From: Leisingera methylohalidivorans DSM 14336 | GTDB taxonomy: Bacteria > Pseudomonadota > Alphaproteobacteria > Rhodobacterales > Rhodobacteraceae | Length of the DNA stretch: 64,000 bases | Reading direction: 5' to 3' | Assembly (NCBI RefSeq): GCF_000511355.1 | Contig: NC_023135.1 | Span: 1,018,371-1,082,370 of the forward strand | Shown: one piece after another, positions 26,576 to 35,578 of the stretch | Numbering within the stretch: the stretch's first letter is position 1 | Layout: the number at the start of each line of letters is the position of its first letter | Notes under the pieces: model-generated | Told to the model about the DNA's origin: nothing | The model's database searches: none | The model's input: the letters and a program-made list of their open reading frames with translations, nothing else | Position numbers and translations under genes: made by a program

Positions 26576-26605
26576 GTGCAGCCACTGAAGTTTCAGTGGC
26601 TGCAC
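26576..26605. repeat. Perfect 30-base palindrome
   Basis: GTGCAGCCACTGAA and TTCAGTGGCTGCAC are exact inverted repeats around a GT centre. There is no poly-T. It lies just after the decayed transposase-like gene. Confidence 0.85.
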
Positions 26606-26748
26606 CATTGACTGCAAAGGGGTGGATCCGGGTGTGTTTTATTATTCGGCGATTGCCGGCCGCAGAACCAACCGGTCCTGACGGGTAGCTGCCGCTGAAA
26701 ACGGGCTGCTCCCGCCCGGCCTGCGGCTTTTAAAAAAGCCCCCGCCCG

Positions 26749-26787
26749 TTGGGCCCGGCGCCGCGCCTTGCGCGGCGCCGGGCCCAA
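26749..26787. repeat. GGGCCCGGCGCC palindromic element
   Basis: A perfect 17-bp inverted repeat beginning TTGGGCCCGGCGCC with a five-base loop. A shorter relative is at 44521-44551. It lies past the end of cobQ and could cap its transcript. Confidence 0.75.
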
Positions 26788-26853
26788 GACCGCGGACGGC
26801 TCTGGCGCAGCCAGGGCTGGCCGCGGGCGCGGGAGTGCTGCCTCAACCCGTTT

Positions 26854-28308
26854 TCAGACCCTCACCGGCCGGGACAATTCCAGCATCTGGTCCAGATCCA
26901 TGTACTGCTCCAGATGCGCCGCCAGCGCGTCCAGCGTGTCCTCGACGCCGTCTTCATAACCGGCCTGGCTTTCGTGCCCCAGTGCCGCCAGCACGCTGGC
27001 GCGGAAGGCATCCGAGGAAAACAGCCCGTGCAGGTAGGATCCCTTGACCCGGCCATCAGCCGAGGCGGCGCCCTCGGCCCGCCCGCCGATACTCAGCCAG
27101 GCGCGGGCGCAGTCCGCGCCGGTTGTGCGGCCCATGTGGATTTCATATCCGCTCACCGGCAGATTGCCGTCGCGGGTCACCGCTTCGGTCAGGGTGACGC
27201 GCTTTTCGCCCGACATCACCGTATGCACATCCAAAAGCCCCAGCCCCGCGACCTTGCCGGGGCGGCCGTCGACACCGTCCGGATCGTCAATGGTCTTGCC
27301 CAGCATCTGATAGCCGCCGCACAGGCCCAGCACGTGGCCGCCGCGGCGGCAGTGGGCCTGAATGTCGATATCCCAGCCCTGGCGGCGCAGATACGCCAGA
27401 TCGCCGATTGTCGATTTGCTGCCGGGCAGGATCACCAGATCGGCATCGCCGGGCAGGGCGCGGCCCGGCGGCACGATCTCCACCGTCACCGCCGGTTCGG
27501 CGGCCAGCGGGTCCAGGTCGTCGAAATTCGCCATCCGCTCCAGCTGCGGCACCGCCACCTTGCAGGCGCCGCCCTTGTGCGAGGCGATGTCCATCATGTC
27601 TTCAGCCGGCAGTTTCCAGGCGTCCCAGAACCACGGCACCACCCCCAGGCTGGGCCAGCCGGTGCGCGCGGCAATATCGTCGCGGCCCGCATCAAACAGG
27701 CTCAGATCGCCGCGGAAGCGGTTCACCAGGAACCCGGCAACCCGCTCCAGGTCCTGCGGCTCCAGCACCGCATGGGTGCCGACGATCTGCGCAATCACCC
27801 CGCCGCGGTGAATGTCGCCGGCAATCACCACCGGCACCTGCGCGGCACAGGCAAAGCCCATATTGGCAATGTCGTTCTTGCGCAGGTTGGTCTCGGCGGG
27901 CGATCCCGCCCCCTCGATCAGCACCAGATCGGCCTCCGCCGCCAGCCGCCGGTAGCTTTCCAGCGCCGCCTCCAACAGGCCGCTCTTGTCGCGCATGAAG
28001 GAGCCGGCACCCTGGGTGCCGCGGCGCTGGCCCTGCACAATCACCTGGGCGCCGGTGTCGGTCTCGGGCTTCAGCAGCACCGGGTTCATGTCGGTATGGG
28101 GGGGGCGCATCGCGGCCCGGGCCTGCAACGCTTGCGCCCGGCCGATTTCGCCGCCTTCGGGGGTGACGGCGGCATTGTTCGACATGTTCTGCGGCTTGAA
28201 CGGCGCCACTTTCAGGCCGCGGCGCACATAGGCGCGCGCCAGCCCCGCCACAATGAGCGACTTGCCGACATTGCTGCCGGTGCCCTGGATCATGATCGAA
28301 CGCGCCAT
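26854..28308 (-). CDS. cobQ: Cobyric acid synthase
   Basis: A 484-residue glutamine-dependent amidotransferase of cobalamin synthesis that amidates four carboxyls of adenosylcobyrinic acid a,c-diamide. The N-terminal dethiobiotin-synthetase-like half begins [20 protein letters not shown] (P-loop GTGSNVGKS), followed by [10 protein letters not shown]. The glutaminase half has [11 protein letters not shown] with the nucleophile Cys and a late GSYLHGLF. The frame extends to 28479, but [11 protein letters not shown] at 28308 is the conserved start, with GGAGAGG ahead. No cobalamin riboswitch was seen in the leader. It stands apart from other cob genes; meaB at 9.7 kb is also B12-related. Confidence 0.94.
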   Translation of the reverse strand: MARSIMIQGTGSNVGKSLIVAGLARAYVRRGLKVAPFKPQNMSNNAAVTPEGGEIGRAQALQARAAMRPPHTDMNPVLLKPETDTGAQVIVQGQRRGTQGAGSFMRDKSGLLEAALESYRRLAAEADLVLIEGAGSPAETNLRKNDIANMGFACAAQVPVVIAGDIHRGGVIAQIVGTHAVLEPQDLERVAGFLVNRFRGDLSLFDAGRDDIAARTGWPSLGVVPWFWDAWKLPAEDMMDIASHKGGACKVAVPQLERMANFDDLDPLAAEPAVTVEIVPPGRALPGDADLVILPGSKSTIGDLAYLRRQGWDIDIQAHCRRGGHVLGLCGGYQMLGKTIDDPDGVDGRPGKVAGLGLLDVHTVMSGEKRVTLTEAVTRDGNLPVSGYEIHMGRTTGADCARAWLSIGGRAEGAASADGRVKGSYLHGLFSSDAFRASVLAALGHESQAGYEDGVEDTLDALAAHLEQYMDLDQMLELSRPVRV

Positions 28309-28463
28309 TGCTGCCTCTCCCTGCCTGCGCCCCTCTGTCAGGGGCCTGCATAGCAGCTTAGGCGGCGCCGTCCATGGGCGCTGTGCCGGAACCGTCGGCG
28401 CCCTGTCCCCGCGCGACGTCAGCCTGCGGCGGGTTGACCTGGCGGAAAGTGCGGCGCGCAAAA

Positions 28464-28492
28464 GAAAAACGCGCCCCAAGGGGCGCGCTTTT
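28464..28492 (-). terminator. Terminator of the DUF6280 gene
   Basis: AAAAACGCGCCCC AA GGGGCGCGCTTTT: a strong stem with T runs in both directions, just after the minus-strand stop at 28514. Confidence 0.8.
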
Positions 28493-28513
28493 CAGCAATG
28501 CGGGGCAGCGGCC

Positions 28514-28831
28514 TTAGGCGGCTTCTGCCTGCGCAGCGTTGCGGCGTTCGCTTTCTTCACGCGACAGCGCAACGGACGTCCGCACTCCGCGGCCGACAAA
28601 GTCCATCAGCCCTTCGACCACCCGTTCATTGGGGTCGATACCGGCGCAGGACAGCACTTCGCGGCCATCGCGCGAGCGCGCCCAGCGGGCAATCTGTTCC
28701 GGGCCATTGCCGTATTTCTTGTCGTCGGCGATGGCATCATCCAGTGCGGCCAGGACAACGGCTGCAAAAAGTTTGCGGGCACGGTTGCCTTGCTCGTTGT
28801 TATAAGCGGTGCCGTCTACGAAATCTCGCAT
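28514..28831 (-). CDS. DUF6280 family protein
   Basis: A 105-residue conserved Rhodobacterales protein: MRDFVDGTAYNNEQGNRARKLFAAV..., then DDKKYGNGPEQIARWARSRDGREVL. No membrane segment is visible; the middle is helical and charged. Relatives that I recall are near-identical across the order and have no known function. The ATG at 28831 is preceded by AAGGG. It is divergent from efp, with about 220 bases between the starts. Confidence 0.8.
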   Translation of the reverse strand: MRDFVDGTAYNNEQGNRARKLFAAVVLAALDDAIADDKKYGNGPEQIARWARSRDGREVLSCAGIDPNERVVEGLMDFVGRGVRTSVALSREESERRNAAQAEAA

Positions 28832-29050
28832 CTCGTATCCCTTGTTGTTCTTGCTATTGCAATTTTCGGCGTAGCGCTGCTTATGACGGAAGTGTGACGA
28901 TTCGGATAGAGCGCAGATGCATAGCATTCATGCAATTTGCGCATAGCTTCTTCATCCTTCGTACACACCATATCCTTGTCTTGCCAGCGATCAGCCTGCC
29001 AGATATAGGGTCTTGCAAGTTTTCAACAACCATCTGAAAGGCATTTTCCC

Positions 29051-29614
29051 ATGCCCAAGATCAACGGTAACGAAATCCGTCCCGGAAACGTCCTGGAACA
29101 TAATGGCGGTTTGTGGGCAGCGGTGAAGGTCGATCACGTCAAGCCCGGCAAGGGCGGTGCCTTTGCCCAGGTCGAGCTGCGCAACCTGCGCAACGGCTCC
29201 AAGCTGAACGAGCGGTTCCGCTCGGCGGACAAGGTCGAGAAGGTCCGGCTGGAGCAGAAAGACCAGCAGTTCCTCTATGAGAGCGACGGCATGCTGGTGT
29301 TCATGGACACCGAAACCTACGAGCAGATCGAACTGCCGGCCGAGCTTCTGGGCGAACGCCGCCCGTTCCTGCAGGACGGTATGACCATTGTGGTGGAATT
29401 CCACGAATCCGAGGCGCTGAACGCCACCGTGCCGCAGAAGGTGACCTGCCAGATCGTCGAGACCGAGCCGGTCGTCAAAGGCCAGACCGCGGCGAATTCC
29501 TTCAAGCCCGCGATCCTGGACAACGGCGTCAAGGTCATGGTGCCGCCGTTTGTCGGCCAGGACGAGATGATCGTGGTGAATACCGAGACCATGGAATATT
29601 CCGAGCGCGCCTGA
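29051..29614 (+). CDS. efp: Elongation factor P
   Basis: A 187-residue translation factor that relieves ribosome stalling at polyproline. The KOW-like domain I has the loop VKPGKGGAF, with Lys34 in the position modified by beta-lysylation in E. coli (rhamnosylated Arg or unmodified Lys in others). OB domains II and III continue through [22 protein letters not shown]. The start and length fit the family. No EpmA/EpmB gene lies in the window. A strong terminator follows. Confidence 0.95.
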   Translation: MPKINGNEIRPGNVLEHNGGLWAAVKVDHVKPGKGGAFAQVELRNLRNGSKLNERFRSADKVEKVRLEQKDQQFLYESDGMLVFMDTETYEQIELPAELLGERRPFLQDGMTIVVEFHESEALNATVPQKVTCQIVETEPVVKGQTAANSFKPAILDNGVKVMVPPFVGQDEMIVVNTETMEYSERA

Positions 29615-29637
29615 GCCGCCTCAGAAGACCGCAAGCT

Positions 29638-29673
29638 GAATGCCCCGTGCAGATGCGCGGGGCATTCATTTTT
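29638..29673 (+). terminator. Rho-independent terminator of efp
   Basis: GAATGCCCCG, a ten-base loop, CGGGGCATTC, then ATTTTTG. Confidence 0.85.
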
Positions 29674-30085
29674 GCTGCGCCGTCCAATTCAGCTTTCAGC
29701 GGCGCATCTGCCGGTGTCCCCCCGGATTAACCGCGAAGGTGCAGGCTCCTCGGACGCCGCGCGCGACGTTTGAGTGACGCGCGGCATTGCCTGGCGTCGG
29801 AGAAGCGCTCAAGCGGGAAATTGCGGGGTTGGGATTGGGCGGATCAGCTGGCTCTATGGGGATTTGAAGCGGTTGACTGGCTTGGTCCCAGCCGGCCAAG
29901 TTGAGCCGGCTGCCCTCTTGAAGGCAGCCTCAGCGTGAGTTTTGCGGGCTTTGCTCAACATGCGCTGTATCCTGCGGTTTTCGGGACCTTTTGCACTACG
30001 GCCATCTGGGTGCCGGCCATGCCGGTGGGGTCGCAAGCGGTATCGCGAGCAGCGGCAATTGGACTTCCGGTCTTTGGCGCGCGTG

Positions 30086-30800
30086 TCATGCAGCAGCCCT
30101 CGCTGTTCCTGGCGGCGCTCTGGGCTGCCGTTCCTGCGGGATCGTTCCGATGATGATCAACCGCCCGCCGCAGCAGGGGCATGGCAGCGCGAGGACGCGG
30201 GCAAGTGCATCGGCCTCACCGGCCGTGCCGTCGTGCGCGTGCCCCTGATCAGATGTTGCGGCCCCGAGCAGGTCCCTGATCCTGGCGATATCGGCGGTAC
30301 GGTTGCCATTCCCGAAGAAGCCGTAGGGGCGGATGCGATGCTGCCCCTTGGGCTGGACAGGGATCAGGAACCGGCGGATGAACTCGCCGGTCTTGAGGGT
30401 CATGGCGGTATGCCGCCCCGGACCGTTGACGCGGTAATCCTTGACGCGGAAAGTGACGCCTTGGCCGTCCATGCGGATCAGGCGGCTGTTGGCGATCGCG
30501 ACGCGGTGGGTGTAGCGCGACAGCTATGCCAGCACGGCTCTGGGTCCGGCGAAGGGTTCCTTGGCATACACAACCCTATCGATCCTGCGCAGCGGTTGCA
30601 GGAACCCGTCGAAGGCCGCGCGATCCACAAGCCCGGCATGGTTGCCGAAGAAGTGCAGCTTTCCGGCTTTGTGCAGCCGGTTCAGCCCGTCCAGGATGAG
30701 GCGCCGTTAGAGGCGGGACAGCACCCGGACGGAGAGGAAGAAGTTCCTGCGGCGGGCGATCCACTTGGTGCTGTCCGAAGACAGGCCGTCGTGCCCCTCT
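30086..30800 (-). pseudogene. IS91-family Y2 transposase pseudogene (truncated)
   Basis: Translation yields KWIARRRNFFLSVRVLSRL, LNRLHKAGKLHFFGNHAGL, DRVVYAKEPFAGPRAVLA, LSRYTHRVAIANSRL and TLKTGEFIRRFLIPVQPKG, ending CPCCGGRLIII. These match the middle and C-terminal parts of IS91 transposases. The catalytic pair Y-x3-Y is broken: the first Tyr codon is TAG (30524-30526), giving VLA-stop-LSRY. The N-terminal zinc region is absent, so the gene is truncated and inactive. Confidence 0.75.
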
Positions 30801-31708
30801 CGGCAGATTGCTGCGCAATCGCCTGCCGGGCAGTGGTAGCGACACTGGCATAGTGCGCCGTCGTGGTCAGTTTGGTGTGCCCGAGCAGCGCCTGCCCTCT
30901 CATCGAAACTGGGTTCCGACTGCCGGGTAATAAATGACCCGGATGTCGACGCCGCGCTCCAGCAGGTGTGTCGCAAAACTGTGCCGCAGCGTGTGCAGCG
31001 TCACAGGCTTGGTGATGCCCGCGGCCCGCGCTGCCTGCTTGAACAAACGCGGGATCTGACGGGCAGACAGGCGCTTGCCGCGATAGCCGTGGAAAATGAC
31101 CCGTTCAGGCCCGGCCACGCCTGTGTCCTGACCAGTGGGACGCTCTTTCCACCAGTCCCGCAATGATCCCGGAATGCCGGCGGGCAGCATCACGTTGCGA
31201 TCCTTGCGGGCCCTTGGATTGTACGATGCGGATGATCTTCTGGTCCTCGTCGATGCCGCCGACCTTGAGCCGGACAACTTCGCCCGCACGCAGGCCGCAG
31301 CCATAGGCGAGCGACAGCATCACACGCGCCTTCAAGCTTGGTGCCATGAGCAGGATAGGCTTGACCTCGGTGCCGCTCAGCACCAGCGGCACCTTCCCCG
31401 GCTCCTTGAGGCTGAAAACCTCCGCGGCCAGGTCATGCCGCCGCAGCGTCACCCGGAACAGAAACTTCACCCCGGTCATGGTTTGATTGCGGGTACAGAT
31501 GCTGCTGCCGCTTTCCATCAGATGCCGCTGGAAGCCCCGCATATCATCGGGTGCCGCGGTCCCGGGGGGATCGCTCCAGCCAGGCTGCAAACCGCTTGCA
31601 GGCCCGCAAGTGGCTGGTTTGAGACGCCGGCCCCGGATTGCGCGCCGACATATCCGCGATCATACGGCCACGAAGCGGTGTCGCCGGTGTAGGATGCTGA
31701 ACGGTCAT
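30800..31708 (-). pseudogene. Tyrosine recombinase pseudogene
   Basis: The pieces in order are: RMIADMSARNPGPASQTSHLRACKRFAAWLERSP; DDMRGFQRHLMESG and LMAPSLKARVMLSLAYGCGLRAGEVVRLKVG (first catalytic Arg region, GLRAGE); then ARKDRNVMLPAGIPG and LHTLRHSFATHLLERGVDIRV (the HxLRH box); then QALLGHTKLTTTAHYASVATT. The frame breaks near 31560 and 31200. A 38-base insertion separates GVDIRVI from QALLGHTKL. The family is that of XerC-like integrases. A run of ten G on this strand (31711-31720) lies just before the ATG at 31708. Confidence 0.75.
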
Positions 31709-31983
31709 GGCCCCCCCCCCTGTCAACCGAGGTACAATCACCTCGGCCAACAGCACACACCCGTCATCGAAATCCGCGCAACAATTCCCGGTTTCCCGCA
31801 ACGCCAGCCACAGGCGCCCATATCGCGGAGCGATTTAGTGCATGGGCCCATATTGACCCATGCTGCATCGCGCTCAGATGACCGTTAGAGGCGGGAAGCG
31901 AACGTTCATGCCAGGCAAAAAGGGACCAAACTAAGAAAGCGCCTGATGCGCGCCCGAATTGTATTCGTGGACAAACACTATGG

Positions 31984-33561
31984 TCACACACCCGTCAGTA
32001 CACGGGCCGCCCGTATCAGAACTATCGGGTCAAGGTCAGTGCGTGCGACGGGCGGCGGTGGATCGACACGGCCCGTCAGCCCTGCGGCCGCGGAGCGCGC
32101 GGAGCGTATGGAGTACTCCACCGTAAAAACGCAATCGCGGGGCTGTTCACAGAATTGGCCAATCACTGCGAAGTTCCGTGCACCATTGGGGCGTACATCG
32201 GGGCGGTCGCCTGGTTGACGGGGCATGAACTGGCTGGTGATGTACGGCATGCGACACGGCAGAACCCGAGCGTCGTCGAACCATGCTGCCTGCGCCTTAG
32301 GGAGTTTCAGATGCCCGCAAAGCTCTTCGATGATCTCGTTGCCTGTCGCCTCCCGCATCGGTTTCTTGACAAAGTCGCCGGGCCTCTCACCGCGCAAACC
32401 GTAGCCCCAGAAGGTGTAGACACCATGTTTTTGGTCGCGGAAATGCGGCTGGTGGAACAGCACGACCGACAGCGTCCACCCTGAATCAGCAAAAGTGACA
32501 AGTCCTCCGGTGCCTGTCCGGTTGTTTGTGAAATCTTCCATGAACTCGAAAAAATCAGGGCCATCCATTGTCACCGTAAACGAATGCCATGCGGTCTTGC
32601 TCAAGTCGCCGCAGAACGCCTCGGGGCGACCAAATCCTTCGTTTTGTGCCGCCAGCTTGCGCCAAAGCGCCCAGGCACCCCCTTCTTTATCATGCAGATC
32701 AGGTGCGCGGTCGTTCGACCCTTGGGTGGTCGCGTCCGTCATCGACCCCAAGGTGAGGTAGACACGGTCATCTTCACTGATCTGCACGTGTCTTCCATCG
32801 GCCAAAGCGAGGGCCGTGATGCACCGGTCCTGCCGCGTGCCTTCAATTGTGACGTCGGTAACCTGCGTGCCGGTGGCGATCCTGACATCCCGATGCCGCA
32901 GCCATGTAACGATGGGGGCGATCAGGGACTCATACTGATTATAACGCGTGCGCAGAATGCCCGCGATGCGTGTGAAGCCCGGGAAGAGATGGATGAACCG
33001 CCGCAGGTAGCGCCGCATTTCAGTCAGCGCATGCCATGGTTGAAACGAGAACATCGTGGACCACATCAGCCAGAAGTTGCTCTCGAAGAAGGAAGGCTTG
33101 AACCAGTCCTCGATGCTCCGCCCCGCCAACCTGCTTTCTGGCTGAAGGATGAGGCGGTTGATTGCGACAATGTCATGCGCACTGAGCGTGAGGTCATAGC
33201 GGTTCTCAGCCGGTAGGCCGTCCCGAACGAGGCGGCAATTGGACGACCCGGGCACCATGCGATTGAATGCCATGATATCCTCTGTAACGCTGACGTCTGG
33301 ATCGTTCACGGACGGGATTGTGTCCAGAAGGTCGAACGTGCAGGCGAAGTGTTTCTCGAACATGCGGCCACCGCGGATCATATATCCGGACTCGGCGTCG
33401 CCTGAACCGTCCAGCGATCCACCAGCAACCCCGAGCTGCTCATAGATGTGGATGTTCTTGCCTTCGACTCCTGCATCCCGGACTAAATAGACCGCAGTTG
33501 CCAGTCCAGCGATGCCACCCCCCAAAATGTGGTGTTGCTCAGGTGATGTTCGCTTTGACAC
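31984..33561 (-). CDS. ohyA: Oleate hydratase (MCRA family)
   Basis: A 525-residue FAD protein. The N-terminal dinucleotide motif is ILGGGIAGLATAVYLVRDAG. Further family motifs are YMIRGGRMFEKHFACTFDLLD, LTLGSMTDATTQGS and NFAVIGQFCEQPRDCVFTVEYSIRSA. The enzyme hydrates oleic acid to 10-hydroxystearic acid, often as detoxification of unsaturated fatty acids. The frame starts with GTG at 33561 (SKRTSPEQHHILGGG), with GGAAGG about ten bases ahead. A ten-base C run and the IS91 remnant adjoin its 3' side, and AT-richer patches occur within it, suggesting acquisition. No regulator is adjacent. Confidence 0.88.
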   Translation of the reverse strand: MSKRTSPEQHHILGGGIAGLATAVYLVRDAGVEGKNIHIYEQLGVAGGSLDGSGDAESGYMIRGGRMFEKHFACTFDLLDTIPSVNDPDVSVTEDIMAFNRMVPGSSNCRLVRDGLPAENRYDLTLSAHDIVAINRLILQPESRLAGRSIEDWFKPSFFESNFWLMWSTMFSFQPWHALTEMRRYLRRFIHLFPGFTRIAGILRTRYNQYESLIAPIVTWLRHRDVRIATGTQVTDVTIEGTRQDRCITALALADGRHVQISEDDRVYLTLGSMTDATTQGSNDRAPDLHDKEGGAWALWRKLAAQNEGFGRPEAFCGDLSKTAWHSFTVTMDGPDFFEFMEDFTNNRTGTGGLVTFADSGWTLSVVLFHQPHFRDQKHGVYTFWGYGLRGERPGDFVKKPMREATGNEIIEELCGHLKLPKAQAAWFDDARVLPCRMPYITSQFMPRQPGDRPDVRPNGARNFAVIGQFCEQPRDCVFTVEYSIRSARSAAAGLTGRVDPPPPVARTDLDPIVLIRAARVLTGV

Positions 33562-33941
33562 TGGCCATTTCCCTTCCGGTGTGGGGCCTGCGTAAGTTAG
33601 CTCTGGGCGATTGGCATCGCGTTGCCTTAGGTTAATCCGGCGTCGGACTTGCGACTGTTCGCGTCAAGGACGCCTGCGCGGCACGCCAATTGCCGCTTGC
33701 TGAATGCCGGATCGTCTTAGGCAGTTGTTGGCAAAACGGCAGGTATGAAGCGAAAGCAGAACTTGAATAAAATGAAACAAGAGTCTGCTCCGTCCCGCAG
33801 AGCCGGCCGGGACTCCTTGCTGCAGGAACGCCTCAGGCACGCAGGATGTGCGGCTGGGGCAGAGCTGACCCAAGCCCGTCATCGCCCTGCAGCTGACGGC
33901 TGCGCGGTATTTCTTTGCCGGAACGGAAAGAACCGTCCCGT
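33562..33941. other. 380-base gap with no supported gene
   Basis: Only overlapping short frames exist, none of recognisable family. The ATG near 33745 opens a basic 91-residue frame (MKRKQNLNKMKQESAPSRRAGR), but it has no ribosome site or family resemblance. The region may contain the ohyA promoter on the minus strand. Confidence 0.5.
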
Positions 33942-34685
33942 TCAGCCCGCTTGCGGACGCCAGGCGACACGGGCCTCCCCGGCCAGCATCCCGTCCTTGG
34001 CGCGGTCGAGCCGCAGATAGGCAATGCCCTTGCCGCCGGATTGGGTGAACAGCGTGCCCGCCGGCTTGCCGTCTGCGGTGATCTCCGTGCCAACCGGCGC
34101 CGTGCCGTCCACGTCCACTGTGCGGAACCCTTTGCGCAGCTCGGTCTTGTGCTTCATCCGCGCCGTCACCTCCTGGCCGACATAGCAGCCCTTGCGGAAA
34201 TCCACACCGTTCAGCGCCTCGAAACCGGCTTCCAGAATATAGCTCTCCGGCCCCAGCTCAATGCCGGTCTCAGGGATGCAATGCGCCACCCGGATCGCAT
34301 CCCAGTCGCTGCCGTCATCGCCGCCCTCGGCGCCGTACACCCGCCAGCCCATCGCCGCATGGCGCGGGTCGGCATGGGCGCCCGCGGGCGGCTCCCCTGT
34401 GCCGCGTTTCACCTGCAGATCGGTCATCTCCACCTGCACATCGGCGCGCAGCCGGTACATGTTCAGCCGCTTCAGCAGCCCCTCGGCCAGCGACGCCTCC
34501 ACATCCAGCAGCACCGCCTCGCCGTCCGCGGCCAGAAGGAAATCCGCCAGATACTTGCCTTGCGGCGTCAGCAGCGCGGCATAGACCAGCCCGCCGTCCA
34601 GCCGGTCCACATTGTTGGTGACTAGCCCCTGCAGAAAGGGTTTGGCGTCACTGCCAGTCAGGCGCAGGATGCGGCGGTCGCTCAT
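33942..34685 (-). CDS. ygfZ: Folate-binding YgfZ/GcvT-like protein
   Basis: A 247-residue protein with the diagnostic YgfZ motif RKGCYVGQEVTARM (K-G-C-Y-x-G-Q-E). The N-terminus MSDRRILRLTGSDAKPFLQGLVTNNVD is typical. It uses tetrahydrofolate to support repair or assembly of certain Fe-S enzymes. The length is shorter than in E. coli, usual for alphaproteobacteria. The start at 34685 is the first in-frame ATG. It is divergent from the glycosyltransferase gene, with 88 bases between. Confidence 0.9.
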   Translation of the reverse strand: MSDRRILRLTGSDAKPFLQGLVTNNVDRLDGGLVYAALLTPQGKYLADFLLAADGEAVLLDVEASLAEGLLKRLNMYRLRADVQVEMTDLQVKRGTGEPPAGAHADPRHAAMGWRVYGAEGGDDGSDWDAIRVAHCIPETGIELGPESYILEAGFEALNGVDFRKGCYVGQEVTARMKHKTELRKGFRTVDVDGTAPVGTEITADGKPAGTLFTQSGGKGIAYLRLDRAKDGMLAGEARVAWRPQAG

Positions 34686-34773
34686 TTTGTGTCTCCGGTG
34701 TGGCTAAGGGGACGTTTCATAGTGCCGCCCAGTGATATAGGAAGCAGGGCGGAAGAAAACAGGAATTCCTGCC

Positions 34774-35454
34774 ATGCCCGCGCCGGTCAGCATCATCATT
34801 CCCACCCTGAACGCAAGCGGGGAGCTGCCCGCCGCCCTCGAACATCTGATGGAGGGTCTGGCCGCCGGGCTGATCCGCGAGCTGGTGGTCAGCGATGGCG
34901 GCTCAAACGATGAAACCCGCGCCATTGCCCACTCTGCCGGGGCGGAATGGATCAGCGGCGCCGCGTCGCGCGGCGGCCAGCTGCGCCGGGGCTGTGCGGC
35001 GGCCAGGGGCAGCTGGCTTCTGGTGCTGCACGCCGACACCCACATGGAACCGGGCTGGGCTGCAGCCGTGGCGCAGCACTTGCAGGACGGGCAGGGGCGC
35101 CCCGCCTATTTCCGGCTGCGGTTCCGGGCCAAGGGGCTGATGCCTGCCTTGGTTGCCGGCTGGGCCAATCTGCGGTCCCGCCTGTTCGGCCTGCCCTATG
35201 GCGATCAGGCCCTGCTGATCCGGCGCGATATGTATGAGGCCGCGGGCGGCTACCCGGATCAGCCGCTGATGGAGGACGTGGCCCTGGTGCGGCGCCTGAC
35301 GGGGCTGACCGCTTTGCCCTGCGCGGCGCTCACCAGCGCGGCGCGCTATCAGCGGGCCGGCTGGCTGCGGCGCGGGGGGCGGAACCTGTGGACGCTGATG
35401 CGGTATTTTCTGGGAGTGAAACCAGAAAGGCTGGCAAAGGCCTACAGTAAATGA
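34774..35454 (+). CDS. TIGR04283-type family 2 glycosyltransferase
   Basis: A 226-residue GT-A protein with the nucleotide-binding start VSIIIPTLNASGELPAAL and VVSDGGSNDETRAIA, then WLLVLHADTHMEPGW (DxD-like HADT motif), QALLIRRDMYEAAGGYPD, and a PLMEDVALVRRL acceptor-side region. The family (TIGR04283) is of unclear function and often adjoins another small protein in gene clusters for glycolipid or quinone-linked metabolism; no such partner is visible here. There is no membrane segment. AGGA about ten bases ahead supports the start. Confidence 0.88.
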   Translation: MPAPVSIIIPTLNASGELPAALEHLMEGLAAGLIRELVVSDGGSNDETRAIAHSAGAEWISGAASRGGQLRRGCAAARGSWLLVLHADTHMEPGWAAAVAQHLQDGQGRPAYFRLRFRAKGLMPALVAGWANLRSRLFGLPYGDQALLIRRDMYEAAGGYPDQPLMEDVALVRRLTGLTALPCAALTSAARYQRAGWLRRGGRNLWTLMRYFLGVKPERLAKAYSK

Positions 35455-35460
35455 AATGCC

Positions 35461-35530
35461 GCTCCCGGCCGAGGGGCCGGGCAGCGCCCGACCGCCCCCG
35501 ACCGCCCCCATGGGCGGGCGCTTCGCTTCC
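35461..35530. repeat. REP-like palindromic element, copy 3
   Basis: CTCCCGGCCGAGGGGCCGGGCAGCGCCCGACC, followed by ATGGGCGGGCGCTTCGCTTCCGCCC, matching the elements at 18571 and 19846. It sits between the glycosyltransferase and the end of the convergent ABC transporter gene. Confidence 0.65.
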
Positions 35531-35578
35531 GCCCGCGGTCTGGCACCGCCCTGCGCTTTCTAAGATGAAAAATGGACG

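Larger units (their letters stand above)
30086..31708 (-). mobile_element. Decayed IS91-type element with tyrosine recombinase
   Basis: On the minus strand, a tyrosine-recombinase remnant (31708 to about 30800) runs into an IS91 transposase remnant (about 30800 to 30086). The gene order is typical of IS91-like elements that carry an associated recombinase. Both genes contain several frame breaks and stops, so the unit is not expected to move. The flanking 29674-30085 and 31709-31983 stretches hold no intact gene. The ends of the element were not located. Confidence 0.7.

Noticed and set aside
28309..28463. Cobalamin riboswitch ahead of cobQ
   Set aside because: I looked for the B12-box core in the leader and did not see it.
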